DNA of 33,192 nt from Nocardia crassostreae (GCF_001613405.1 NZ_BDCH01000049.1:1-33192), one strand, 5' to 3'; positions 19,965 through 27,946 are shown, counted from the stretch's first letter. The notes: generated by a model not told the origin, from the letters alone. A program made the numbers and translations.

Positions 19965-20876
19965 ATGCGCGGTGGGCTCGCTGACGACATTCTTTTCTTC
20001 GACATCGTCGCCCGCTCGCGCAGCTTGACCGAGGCCGCCCGCGAATTCGGCGTCTCGGTCTCCGCGGTCAGCAAACGGCTCGCGCAACTGGAGTCCCGGC
20101 TCGGCGTTCCGCTGGTCCAGCGCACCACGCGCCGCTTCACCCTGACTCCCGAGGGGGAGCGCTACGGCGCGGGCGCGGCGCGGCTGGCGGCGCAGCTCGA
20201 GGAGCTCGAGGACGCCATTGCCGAACAGCACGGCGACCTGCGCGGCCGATTGCACGTGCGGTCCACCATCGGGCTCGGCCGTGCGCATATCGCCGATCTG
20301 GTCGCCGAATTCGTGGCCCGGCACCCGCTGGTCCAGGTCGATCTCGAATTATCCGCGGTACCACTGAATATCGCCGGTACCGGCTTCGACCTCGATATCC
20401 ATGTCGGCACGCTCCCGGATTCCCGGCTGTCCGCACGCAGGCTCTGCCGCAACAGCAGAATCGTGTGCGCCGCACCGGAATATCTCCGCAGGCACGGCAT
20501 GCCCACCACACCGGCGGACCTCGAGCAGCACAACTGCATAGTCCTGCGTGAGAACGAAAGCGACTACGCCCTATGGCGATTCGGTGAGACCGGGCATGGT
20601 GAGACCGCTATCAGGGTGGCGGGCAATCTGGTGAGCAACGACGGCGACGTCATCACCCGCTGGTGCCTGGAGGGCCGCGGCCTCATCATGCGCTCGCGCT
20701 GGCACGTCGACCCGCTACTGCGCGCGGGCTCGCTCGTCCAGGTCCTGCCCGGTCTCCCCACCCCCAGCGCCGACATCTACGCCGCGCACGCCACCACCGC
20801 GGCCCTGCCCCGCCGCACCCGCGCCCTGCTCGACCACCTCGAGCACGGCCTCAACGCCCGGATCTCGCCGCCCTGA
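19965..20876 (+). CDS. LysR-family transcriptional regulator
   Basis: This 303-residue protein has the N-terminal LysR winged helix-turn-helix (FFDIVARSRSLTEAA, then FGVSVSAVSKRLAQLESRLG and PLVQRTTRRFTLTPEG) and a C-terminal periplasmic-binding-protein-like effector domain with features of the DmlR/AaeR group (LRGRLHVRSTIGLGRAHI, FDLDIHVGTLPDS, CAAPEYLRRHGMP). The ATG at 19965 follows TGGAGG. It is divergent from the dehydrogenase/transporter operon and is expected to control it in response to the hydroxy acid, binding the palindrome at 19932-19946. Its 3' end is overlapped on the other strand by the reading frame of the mannosyltransferase. Confidence 0.92.
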   Translation: MRGGLADDILFFDIVARSRSLTEAAREFGVSVSAVSKRLAQLESRLGVPLVQRTTRRFTLTPEGERYGAGAARLAAQLEELEDAIAEQHGDLRGRLHVRSTIGLGRAHIADLVAEFVARHPLVQVDLELSAVPLNIAGTGFDLDIHVGTLPDSRLSARRLCRNSRIVCAAPEYLRRHGMPTTPADLEQHNCIVLRENESDYALWRFGETGHGETAIRVAGNLVSNDGDVITRWCLEGRGLIMRSRWHVDPLLRAGSLVQVLPGLPTPSADIYAAHATTAALPRRTRALLDHLEHGLNARISPP

Positions 20877-22214
20877 GTCACCGCTCGGCCATACCGGTTT
20901 CCGCAGCAGGACATAGCAACTCGTGGCCACCAGCAGCAGCGGATAGCAGCCCGCGTAGGTCGGGACCGTGATGTAGGCCCACCAGACCGAGTTGTCGGGC
21001 CGGGGCATCATGAACAGGCCGATGCCGACCGGATGCGGCGCGCCCTCGATCTCCGGGCGGTCGGAGAAGGTCCACCACCAGCTGAAGCCGATGAGCACCA
21101 CGACCGCGGGGGTGAACCATGCCCACCGGGTAACGGCCGTGCGCGCGTGGTGCCAGGCCAGGATGACCAACGGCACGAACCACACCCAGTGGTGCCCCCA
21201 CGAGAACGGGGATACGCACGTGGGGGTCATACCGGTCACGGTGATCGCCAGCAGTTCTCGACCGGTGCGGTGGGCGCGCGCCGCCGCGGCGAGTCCGAGC
21301 GCGGCGACCGGCAGAAGCACCGCCAGCCACAGCCAAGCGGGGGGCTGGAAGACCGTCATCCCGGCGGTATTCGTGCTGAACCGCTCGATCTTGAGGAACC
21401 GCAGCACTTGTGCGAGAAAGCCTTTGACCGATTGATTGCCCGGTGAATCGACCGCGCCCACCCGCGCCGAGGTGATCACCTTCCGGCTCCAGTACGAGTA
21501 CGAGTCGCCGGGCCGCGCCAGGAAGCCGAGGATGATCGTCGCGGCGAACGCGCCGGAAGAGACGCCCAGACTGCGCCACTGCCGGGTCCACGCGAGATAG
21601 ACGAGGAAGAACACAGGCGTCAGCTTGATCCCGGCGGCAATGCCGACGCCCACCCCACGCCACCGCGCCGCGGACGGCCGGGTCAGATCCCAGACGATGA
21701 GCAGGGCCAGGAAGATATTGATCTGGCCGAGCCAGATGGTCGTGCGCACCGGCTCGAGGGCAGTGCAGCACACTGCCAGCAGCAGCGCGAACACCCAGGT
21801 GCGCACCGCGTTCCGATAGCCCATGGCCCGCAGGCACAACCCGACGAGCGCCACGAGGGCGGCGAATGTGCCCGCCCACCACACCGTCTCGGCTGTGACC
21901 AGGGAAAGCGGCGCGAGCGCCATGAAGACCAGCGCCGCGAAGGGCGTATAGGTGAACTCCATACCGAACAGCACGGGCACGTCGTACAACCCGGCCCCGG
22001 CCCGAATCGTCTGTCCGCCCGCCTGATACACCGCCAGATCCACGCCATTGTCGAACAGCCCGTAGTACGGCATATCGAGCGGCAGCGCGAACACATGCCA
22101 CAGCAGCACCGTCACCGTCAGGACGACGGCGGCGACGAGCATCCGACCGGTCACTACGGGATTCGCGGCGCGCCGCGACAATCTGCCGGGAATCTCCTCG
22201 GCCCCCACAACCAT
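20715..22214 (-). CDS. GT87-family polyprenyl-phosphate mannosyltransferase, with run-on C-terminus
   Basis: This membrane glycosyltransferase belongs to family GT87 (DUF2029), whose mycobacterial members (PimE, Rv2181-type) add alpha-1,2-mannose from polyprenyl-phosphate-mannose to PIM, LM or LAM outside the cell membrane. It has about 10 hydrophobic segments, the first-loop aspartate region (FDNGVDLAVYQAGGQTIR), LGQINIFLALLIVWD and CVSPFSWGHHWVWFVPL, all typical of the family. After LLRKPVWPSGDSG (about 20875) the frame leaves the gene-like part and reads antisense to the LysR gene for some 160 nt (Gly/Arg/Val-rich), so the natural stop has probably been lost by a small change; a neighbouring frame stops at about 20880. 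The start at 22214 lacks a strong binding site. Confidence 0.8.
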   Translation of the reverse strand: MVVGAEEIPGRLSRRAANPVVTGRMLVAAVVLTVTVLLWHVFALPLDMPYYGLFDNGVDLAVYQAGGQTIRAGAGLYDVPVLFGMEFTYTPFAALVFMALAPLSLVTAETVWWAGTFAALVALVGLCLRAMGYRNAVRTWVFALLLAVCCTALEPVRTTIWLGQINIFLALLIVWDLTRPSAARWRGVGVGIAAGIKLTPVFFLVYLAWTRQWRSLGVSSGAFAATIILGFLARPGDSYSYWSRKVITSARVGAVDSPGNQSVKGFLAQVLRFLKIERFSTNTAGMTVFQPPAWLWLAVLLPVAALGLAAAARAHRTGRELLAITVTGMTPTCVSPFSWGHHWVWFVPLVILAWHHARTAVTRWAWFTPAVVVLIGFSWWWTFSDRPEIEGAPHPVGIGLFMMPRPDNSVWWAYITVPTYAGCYPLLLVATSCYVLLRKPVWPSGDSGRRDPGVEAVLEVVEQGAGAAGQGRGGGVRGVDVGAGGGETGQDLDERARAQ

Positions 22215-22277
22215 CCGACCACCGTAACCGCAGCCAGCGGAAAGCTCCGGTAATGGTCGCGTTTCCGGCGTTGGCCG

Positions 22278-22440
22278 CTAGGCGGCCAGCCGGGACTCGG
22301 CCGATTCCTCGCCGGGTCCGGGGCAGGTGCGCAGCAGGGTTTCGAGGTCCTCGAGCTCGATGACGTTGTTCATGTTCGTATCGAGGTGTCGAAGGCGGCG
22401 TCGGTATCCGCTATTTCCCGGTTGCGGCCCAGGCGGGCGG
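22278..22440 (-). pseudogene. Decayed partial duplicate of the EF-hand gene
   Basis: Directly after the EF-hand gene lies a second copy of its third EF-hand region: ARLGRNREIADTDAAFDT, then NMNNVIELEDLETLLRTCPG and EESAESRLAA before a TAG. It matches ARLGRDPEISDANAAFDT and NNLIEVDELESLLRTCPG of the intact copy. One T is missing (ACCTCGATACG against the expected ACCTTCGATACG), so the copy is frameshifted and has no start. It is a tandem duplication that has begun to decay. Confidence 0.75.
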
Positions 22441-22458
22441 CATGTCCGGCGGTGGCCG

Positions 22459-22881
22459 CTACTCGGCCAGTTTGGCCAGCAGGGCGGTGAACTCGGCGCG
22501 CGAGAGATGGCCGTCGCCATCCAGATCGGCCGCGGCCAGGAGGGCTGTGGCCGATTCCTCGGTGAGGCCGGGGCAGGTGCGCAGCAGGGACTCGAGTTCG
22601 TCGACCTCGATGAGGTTGTTCTTATTGGCGTCGAAGGTGTCGAAGGCGGCGTTCGCATCCGAAATCTCCGGATCCCGGCCGAGGCGGGCGGCGTCGAATT
22701 CCGCGCGGGAGATGAGGAAATCGCCATTGGTGTCGGCGGCTGCAACGAGTCTGTGGACGTCGTCGATATCTATGTCGAGGCCCAGTGCGGTGATTCCGGC
22801 GAGAATGTCGTCGGCGGAGATGAGCCCGTCGCTGTCCTGGTCCTAGAGGTCGAAGGTGTCGGCTGCCTGGTCGCTGGGCAC
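22459..22881 (-). pseudogene. EF-hand calcium-binding protein with early in-frame TAG
   Basis: Read through, this is a 140-residue calmodulin-like protein with four EF-hand loops: DQDSDGLISADD, DTNGDFLISRAE, DANKNNLIEVDE and DLDGDGHLSRAE. Loops 2-4 have Asp at position 1 and Glu at position 12; loop 1 ends in Asp. Small proteins of this type occur in actinomycetes and are taken to buffer or sense calcium. The GTG at 22881 follows GAGGAG and gives VPSDQAADTFDL, then TAG (22845-22843) one residue before the first loop. No ATG or GTG soon after has a good binding site, so translation probably fails. The gene is divergent from the kinase at 22973, with 91 bp between the two starts. The reading frame was found by translating the minus strand directly. 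Confidence 0.75.
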
Positions 22882-22972
22882 GGGTACTCCTCGAAGGCTG
22901 AATTTCTGTGGCTTCGCCTGCAGGATAATGGCTGAACGCTTCACAGGACGGCGCTGCACGGTGGGAGGACAT

Positions 22973-24232
22973 GTGCCGCAGGACAGCACGCTCGGGCATT
23001 ACCGGCTGGAGCAGCTGCCCGGTCAGGGCGGCATGGGGCAGGTGTGGCTGGCCCACGACACCCGGATGGGCCGGGATGTCGCCCTGAAGGTGCTGCCGTC
23101 GGCGCTGGCCGACGACGCGGAATACCGGGCCCGGTTCGAGCGCGAGGCCCGGCTGGCCGCGCGGCTGCGCGGGCCGCATCTGGTGCCCATTCACAACTTC
23201 GGTGAACTGGACGGCCGGTTGTTCATTGATATGGAACTACTGGACGGCGTCGATCTCGCGTAGATCCTCAAGGACCGGGGCGCGATGCCCCCGCGGACGG
23301 CGGTCGAGATCGTGGGTCAGGTCGCGCAGGCGCTGGACGCCGCGCACGATGCGGGGCTGATTCATCGCGATGTGAAGCCCTCCAATGTGCTCGTGCTGCC
23401 GAACGGCTTCGCCTACCTCATCGATTTCGGGCTCGCCCGCGGCACCGGTCAGACGCAGCTGACCTCCACCGGTATGGCCGTGGGCACCTGGGCTTATATG
23501 GCGCCGGAGCGGTATGCGGGGGATGCGGGCATCGGCTCGGACGTGTACGCCCTGGCGTGCCTGCTCTTCGAATGCCTCACGGGCAGAAGCCCGTTCGGCG
23601 ATCGCGATGTGGCGCAGCAGATGGTCGCGCATCTGACGGCCCCGCCGCCCGCGGCCGCGGGCCTCAATCCGGCGGTGCCCCCGGCCCTGGACACGGTCAT
23701 CGCACGCGGCATGGCGAAGGAACCCGACCAACGCCACTCGCGCGCGGGCGAATTCGCCGCCGCCGCCCGCAGCGCCCCGACGCCGAGCGCCGCGAGCCTG
23801 CCCACCGTGGTTCCGGCCGCCCCGATCCGGCCGCCGGGTATGGCATACAACCCGGTCCCCGCGCCCTACCGGATACCGCCGCCCGGCTCGAATCCGTCGC
23901 TCCCGCCGAGCAACCCGCAGCGCGTTCCGAGCAATCCGTCGCCGCACCCGAGCAGTCCGATGCCGCGTCCCGGGTACTCGCCGCTCGCGTTCGCCCCGGC
24001 GCACAAGGAGACCGCGCGCCCGCAGGTCGGGGCGCTGCGGGTGCTGTGGTGGCTGGTCTTGGCGGTGAGCGGTTCGTTCCTCGGGTTGCTCGCGGTGGTG
24101 GCGATCGTCCAGTCGGCGCTAGACCGGGAGACGGCGATACCGGTGCTGATCATCGCCAATCTCGTGATCGATGCGCCGCTGGTCGGGATTGCCTATCTGA
24201 TCCGGCGCGAGTTCAAGAAATTCGTCCGCTAG
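22973..24232 (+). pseudogene. Ser/Thr protein kinase (PknB/PknD-like) with in-frame TAG
   Basis: Read through, this is a 419-residue Hanks-type Ser/Thr kinase. The start GTG at 22973 follows GGGAGGA; an in-frame ATG at 22929 is an alternative. The N-lobe has the glycine loop GQGGMGQVWLA and the ATP-binding lysine in VALKVLP, and the C-lobe has IHRDVKPSNVLVL, IDFGLARG and AYMAPERY. A Pro/Ser-rich linker follows, then two hydrophobic segments near the C-terminus (VLWWLVLAVSGSFLGLLAVV and IPVLIIANLVIDAPLVGIAY), so the kinase faces the cytoplasm with little outside the cell. A TAG at 23261-23263 interrupts the hinge between VDLA and ILKDRGA, both parts being in one frame; GAG to TAG would explain it. 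The second part alone (from about 23285) lacks the glycine loop and ATP lysine and cannot be active. Confidence 0.82.
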
Positions 24233-24240
24233 GCACAGCC

Positions 24241-24269
24241 CGGCGCGACCGGTAGCACCGGTCGCGCCG
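24241..24269. terminator. Two-way terminator hairpin
   Basis: CGGCGCGACCGGT (24241-24253) and ACCGGTCGCGCCG (24257-24269) form a perfect 13-bp stem with loop AGC. It lies between the convergent kinase (ends 24232) and SCO5389-family gene (ends 24284), as expected for a terminator used from both sides. There is no long T-tract, which is common in actinomycetes. Confidence 0.8.
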
Positions 24270-24283
24270 AACGGTATTCGTGA

Positions 24284-24676
24284 TCAGCAGTTGCGGAGCT
24301 CCGGGCTCTGGTTCAGCAGCTGGGCACGCGTCGAGATGAAGGTGCTGTAGGTGTCCCCGCCGACCGAGCTGAGCGGGAACGCGGCCACCCGGTGGCAGTT
24401 CTGGAAGGCGAGCTTCACGTCGAAGTGGCGTTCCAGACCGCCGCGAATGGCATCCGAGGCCATGGCGCGCAGCAGCTGGCCGCGTGCGGTCTCGTCCGGT
24501 GGCGTGATTACGTTGTCGGCGAATTCCTCTGTGCCGGAACGCAGTTCGGCTGCCACCCGGCTGACCACCTCATAGGCGTAGGGCAGTGAGCTGTGGACAC
24601 AGTCGACGAACTCGTCGTCGCTGACTTCACCGCGTTCAGCGCGCTCGAGCAGTGCAGTGGGTACGTCGAGTGACAT
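24284..24676 (-). CDS. SCO5389-family protein
   Basis: This 130-residue protein matches the conserved actinobacterial SCO5389 family in length and throughout its sequence: MSLDVPTALLERAERGEV, FVDCVHSSLPYAYEVVSR, EFADNVITPPDETARGQL, LRAMASDAIRGGLERHF, KLAFQNCHRVAAFPLSS and RAQLLNQSPEL at the end. No enzymatic or binding function is established that I know of. There is no signal peptide or membrane segment, so it is probably cytoplasmic. The ATG at 24676 follows GAGGAG. It carries three Cys (near residue 26, at about 94 and at the penultimate/last position). It is followed by the strong hairpin at 24241-24269. Confidence 0.82.
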   Translation of the reverse strand: MSLDVPTALLERAERGEVSDDEFVDCVHSSLPYAYEVVSRVAAELRSGTEEFADNVITPPDETARGQLLRAMASDAIRGGLERHFDVKLAFQNCHRVAAFPLSSVGGDTYSTFISTRAQLLNQSPELRNC

Positions 24677-24733
24677 ATCGCTCTCCTCATGGGATGGCGG
24701 ATGGTGTCAGCCGAGTCTAAACGAAAAACGTTG

Positions 24734-25783
24734 TCAACAACCCTGGATTCGCCGTGAAAGTGCCCGCTGTAGAGCGTTTTTCGCATCCTCGGACAGCTTC
24801 CGGACCAGCTCGCCCGCCGGTAGCTCGGGAGTGAGCGAATGCGCCTGACCTGCCCAGAGATTCACCGCGTCGGCATTGCCCTCGGCGCGTGCGGCGGCGC
24901 GCAGCGGACCGGTGGCGTAATGGATTTCGGGATAGGCGGCTGGAGCGTTCGGATGGTCGAGCATGAACCGATTGCGCAGTCCGCGGGCCAGGCGGCCGGT
25001 GAAGGCCCGGGTGAGCATGGTCGGGGTGTCGCGCACCACCGCATCGCGGACCAGGGCCGCGGTCCGGGCTTCGGGGCAGCGCAGGAAGGCGGTGCCCACT
25101 TGTGCGGCGGCGGCCCCGGCGGCCAGCACGGCGGCCAGGCCCGCGCCCGTGGCGATTCCGCCCGCCGCGATTACCGGCCGGTCGGTAACGGCAATGAGCA
25201 ATTGCAGCAGCGTCAGCAGTCCCAGCGGATCGGTGACATCGTCCTCGGGCCGATCGATGAAGGTGCCGCGATGACCGCCCGCCTCCGCGCCCTGGGCAAT
25301 GAGCGCATCGGCTCCGGCCGCGACCGCGTGCCGGGCCTCGGCCACCGAGGTGACCGTCACCCACACCTCCGATCCCACCGCGTGCAGCCGCTCGATCTCG
25401 GCGGCCGACGGGCAGCCGAAGGTGTACGAGACCACGGCGACCGGTTCGGCGACCAGCAGATCGAGCTTGGCCGCCCAGTCGTCGGTGTCGTAGCGCGGTT
25501 CGCCGACCGGGAATTCCCGGGCCAGCTCGTCGACATAAGAAGAGAACAGTTCGGGCGAAGCGGGCGCGGACGGATAGAAGAGGTTCACGCCGAACGGTGC
25601 GGAAGTCAGCGCCCGGGTGCTCTTGACGCGCTCGCCCAGCGCCTCCGCACTCAGATATCCGGCGGCCACGAATCCCAGCCCGCCCGCATCGGAGACGGCC
25701 GCCGCCAGCTCCGGGGTGGACGGTCCGCCTGCCATGGGCGCCAAAACGATGGGTGTACCCAGCTGCTCGAGAATCACACTCAC
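24734..25783 (-). CDS. Nitronate monooxygenase-like flavoprotein
   Basis: This 349-residue FMN-binding TIM-barrel protein belongs to the nitronate monooxygenase (2-nitropropane dioxygenase) family, which oxidises alkyl nitronates such as propionate 3-nitronate. It begins with LGTPIVLAPMAGGPSTPELAA, has GGLGFVAAGYLS, the phosphate/active-site region AQGAEAGGHRGTF with the catalytic His, then PVIAAGGIATGAGLAAVLAAG and VGTAFLRCPEA. All are typical of class I enzymes. The start is GTG (25783) behind GGGGAGG; the ORF is open further upstream but not protein-like. The substrate in this organism is not known; the family also includes enzymes with other roles. It is a single gene, divergent from the M23 peptidase, and 57 bp upstream of the SCO5389-family gene on the same strand. 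Confidence 0.88.
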   Translation of the reverse strand: MSVILEQLGTPIVLAPMAGGPSTPELAAAVSDAGGLGFVAAGYLSAEALGERVKSTRALTSAPFGVNLFYPSAPASPELFSSYVDELAREFPVGEPRYDTDDWAAKLDLLVAEPVAVVSYTFGCPSAAEIERLHAVGSEVWVTVTSVAEARHAVAAGADALIAQGAEAGGHRGTFIDRPEDDVTDPLGLLTLLQLLIAVTDRPVIAAGGIATGAGLAAVLAAGAAAAQVGTAFLRCPEARTAALVRDAVVRDTPTMLTRAFTGRLARGLRNRFMLDHPNAPAAYPEIHYATGPLRAAARAEGNADAVNLWAGQAHSLTPELPAGELVRKLSEDAKNALQRALSRRIQGC

Positions 25784-25915
25784 AGTGTGCCTCCCCGTTA
25801 CCGTTCGTGATCAAGTGTTCAGGACTGTGACCTGCGTTTTCCCTGGTGTTGCAACTCAGAAGGTTGCGGAATGGTCACGAGCGAGTACAGTTTCCGTCAC
25901 AGCGATACAGAATCG

Positions 25916-25937
25916 TTACGGATCCAATTACGGATCC
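25916..25937. repeat. Tandem 10-bp repeat TTACGGATCC before the M23 gene
   Basis: TTACGGATCC occurs at 25916-25925 and again at 25928-25937 with AA between, a 12-bp period. Two direct copies on about one helical turn, 58 bp before the peptidase start, look like a binding site for a regulator that contacts direct repeats. It could equally be in the untranslated leader. Confidence 0.4.
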
Positions 25938-25995
25938 CCGAACGCTAGGACGAGCTTTGCCGCACCACAGAGAGACCGCGAACTCCGTATCAGTT

Positions 25996-26832
25996 ATGGA
26001 CTTGCTTGGTGATTCTGGTGCCGGCCGTGCTGGCGCCGCCGCTCGCCGTCGGCACCGCGCCGAACCCACCACCGCCGACCGCGTGAAGGTCGCCGCCGGG
26101 GCCGCGGTCGCCGCGGGCGCCCTCACCGGCACCGCCGCACAGCTGGTTCCCGCATTGGCCAATGCCGCGCCGCTGCTCCCGAATCACGAGACCAAGACGG
26201 TCGCCGACGAGGCCGAACTGGCCGACGCCGCGCAACCGAACACGCAGCTGAAGGAGATCGCGGCCCCGGCCCCGGCTCCGGAAGCCCCCGTGGCTCAGGC
26301 CCAGGCCGTGGCCGCCCCGGTCGCCGCGCCCTTCGGGCTCCAGAATCTCCCGCCGGAGATCGCCAATCCGCTGGCCCAGGCCGAGCAGACGCTGAAGGAT
26401 CTGCAGCAGCAGATCGCTCCGGCGCCCGCTGTCCGCCCGGTGGCCGGTGTGATCAGCTCCGGCTTCGGCGCCCGTTGGGGCGCCATGCATTACGGTGTCG
26501 ACTTCGCCGATACGCTCGGCGCCCCCATTCACTCCGTCATGGGCGGCACCGTGGTGGAGGCCGGTCCGGCATCGGGCTTCGGCCTCTGGGTCCGCGTCCT
26601 GCAGGACGATGGCACCACCGCTGTCTACGGTCACGTGAACGATATGTTCGTGCAGGCCGGGCAGCGGGTCAACGCCGGCGACGTCATCGCCACAGTCGGA
26701 AATCGCGGTCAGTCCACAGGGCCTCATTTGCACTTGGAGGTATGGGATGCCGCCGGAAACAAGATGGATCCGCTGCCGTGGCTAGCCAGCAAGGGCGTAA
26801 TCATGCAGCAGCAGTGGGGCCCGGACCAGTAG
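25996..26832 (+). CDS. Secreted M23-family peptidoglycan endopeptidase
   Basis: This 278-residue protein is a LytM-type metallopeptidase of family M23 expected to cut peptide bridges of peptidoglycan outside the cell. The N-terminus has an Arg-rich stretch (AAARRRHR) and a hydrophobic segment (VAAGAAVAAGALTGTAAQLV) with a likely cleavage after ALANA. An Ala/Pro-rich linker and a short helix (PLAQAEQTLKDLQQQI) lead to the catalytic domain: VISSGFGARWGAMHYGVDFAD supplies the first His and Asp of the zinc site (HxxxD), and STGPHLHLEVWDAAG supplies the HxH. All zinc and catalytic residues are present, so it should be active. The ATG at 25996 lacks a strong binding site but fits the signal peptide. 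It ends in TAG 45 bp before a small ORF. Confidence 0.88.
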   Translation: MDLLGDSGAGRAGAAARRRHRAEPTTADRVKVAAGAAVAAGALTGTAAQLVPALANAAPLLPNHETKTVADEAELADAAQPNTQLKEIAAPAPAPEAPVAQAQAVAAPVAAPFGLQNLPPEIANPLAQAEQTLKDLQQQIAPAPAVRPVAGVISSGFGARWGAMHYGVDFADTLGAPIHSVMGGTVVEAGPASGFGLWVRVLQDDGTTAVYGHVNDMFVQAGQRVNAGDVIATVGNRGQSTGPHLHLEVWDAAGNKMDPLPWLASKGVIMQQQWGPDQ

Positions 26833-26868
26833 AGCGTTCACCCGCCCCTTCGAACGGACGTTTTCCGG

Positions 26869-26884
26869 ACCGGCGCATGCCGGT
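26869..26884 (+). terminator. Weak hairpin after the M23 gene
   Basis: ACCGGC GCAT GCCGGT is a perfect 6-bp stem with a 4-nt loop, 37 bp after the peptidase stop. It may end that transcript. It overlaps the ATG of a 27-codon ORF at 26877-26960 (MPVGAVTTLDDLFDPASL and so on), which has no good binding site and is probably chance, though it could be a leader peptide for the regulator. Confidence 0.3.
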
Positions 26885-26984
26885 GGGCGCGGTGACGACA
26901 CTGGACGATCTATTCGACCCGGCCTCACTGCACGGCCGCACTTACGCGATTCTCGTGTAACATCCCCGCTCGACGGCTCATGAA

Positions 26985-27872
26985 GTGGCCGAGCGATTGA
27001 ATTGTCCTCCCCGAGTGGCCGAGGCGGCCCTCGAAGCGCTGTGTCATCTCGAGGCCGCCGTGCGGCTCACCGAGGCCAGCGGCGTGGTGCGCTGGGACGC
27101 CCACGCGCCGGAAGCCTTGTCGGAGGCCGAGACCCGGCGCCGCAATCACGACATGCTGCGTATGCAGTCGGCCGCGGCCCGGCTGGGTGAGACCTTCCGC
27201 TCGGTGCGGCGCACCACCGATGCCGACGGCGCGGTGGTGGCGGTGTACGAACGCCGCCAGCTGCTGGCCGATTTCGAGGACCTGCAGCACACGGCGCACG
27301 CCTGTGTGAAGGTCGTGGAGCGGGGTCCGTTCCTGTCGGACGTGGACACCGAGGAACGGCTCTTCGAGCTGAAATCCGCACGGATTCAATCGGGTATCGA
27401 CTACCGCACCCTGTATCAGGAGACCATCTACCAGGACGCCGAGCGCCTGCGGCACGTGCTGGCCACCAATGCCGTTGGTGCGCAGGCGCGTACGCTGCCG
27501 GATCCGCCCATGAAGCTGATCGTCGCCGACGATCGGCGGGCGGTGCTGGTGCTGCACACCGACGAACGCCGCGGTGATCCCATGGGCATTCGGGTCGGCC
27601 CGTCGCCCACGCTGGATCTGCTGATCAAGACGTTCGACGCGCTGTGGTCCATGGCCACACCGATTTCGGTGAATCCGTCGGAGGCGCTCGACGAGCGCGA
27701 TCGCGCCATCCTGACGCTCATGAGCATGGGCGCCACCGATGACACCATCGCGCGCAGCCTCGGCCTGTCGCGCCGAACCGTGGTGCGGCGCACCGCGAGT
27801 CTGCTGGAGCGACTGGGCGCGAGCACCAGATTCCAAGCCGGAGTTCAGGCTACGCGTCGCGGCTGGCTCTGA
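26985..27872 (+). CDS. LuxR-type transcriptional regulator next to the NRPS
   Basis: This 295-residue protein has a C-terminal LuxR/FixJ helix-turn-helix: LDERDRAILTLMSMGATDD, TIARSLGLSRRTVVRR and LLERLGASTRFQAGVQA. The N-terminal third resembles the TrmB-like winged helix regulators (CPPRVAEAALEALCHLEAAV), and the middle (RGPFLSDVDTEERLFEL to IRVGPSPTLDLLIKTFDALW) is like the effector domain of actinomycete LuxR proteins found beside natural-product genes. The start is GTG at 26985, without a strong binding site; a later start is possible. The only gene downstream on the same strand is the NRPS, which starts 243 bp after it, so control of that gene is a reasonable guess. There is no receiver domain and no ATP-binding domain of the LAL type. 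Confidence 0.82.
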   Translation: MAERLNCPPRVAEAALEALCHLEAAVRLTEASGVVRWDAHAPEALSEAETRRRNHDMLRMQSAAARLGETFRSVRRTTDADGAVVAVYERRQLLADFEDLQHTAHACVKVVERGPFLSDVDTEERLFELKSARIQSGIDYRTLYQETIYQDAERLRHVLATNAVGAQARTLPDPPMKLIVADDRRAVLVLHTDERRGDPMGIRVGPSPTLDLLIKTFDALWSMATPISVNPSEALDERDRAILTLMSMGATDDTIARSLGLSRRTVVRRTASLLERLGASTRFQAGVQATRRGWL

Positions 27873-27874
27873 AT

Positions 27875-27946
27875 TTTCGGAACCAAAATCCGAAACACTT
27901 CCATTTGGTTGTGAATTGGCGCACACGCCGATAACTCGGCGTGCGC
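27875..27946. promoter_or_regulatory. Inverted repeat and strong hairpin between regulator and NRPS
   Basis: TTTCGGA-N7-TCCGAAA (27875-27895) is a perfect inverted repeat that starts 2 bp after the regulator stop and could be an operator. A second structure, GCGCACACGCCG (27919-27930) facing CGGCGTGCGC (27937-27946), forms a 10-bp stem with a 2-nt bulge and a 6-nt loop and may be the regulator's terminator. A further imperfect hairpin (AGTGGCCC facing GGGCCCACT, 28064-28090) lies just before the NRPS ribosome binding site. Confidence 0.45.

Noticed and set aside
17587..20028. An 813-codon plus-strand frame over the transporter and dehydrogenase
   Set aside because: It is antisense to two intact, motif-complete genes and very rich in Arg, Asp, His and Gln, as shadows are.
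25784..25995. A cyclic-di-AMP (ydaO-type) riboswitch before the M23 peptidase, as found before some actinobacterial cell-wall hydrolases
   Set aside because: The leader is only about 210 bp and I cannot find the conserved core or its paired elements; only the TTACGGATCC repeat stands out.
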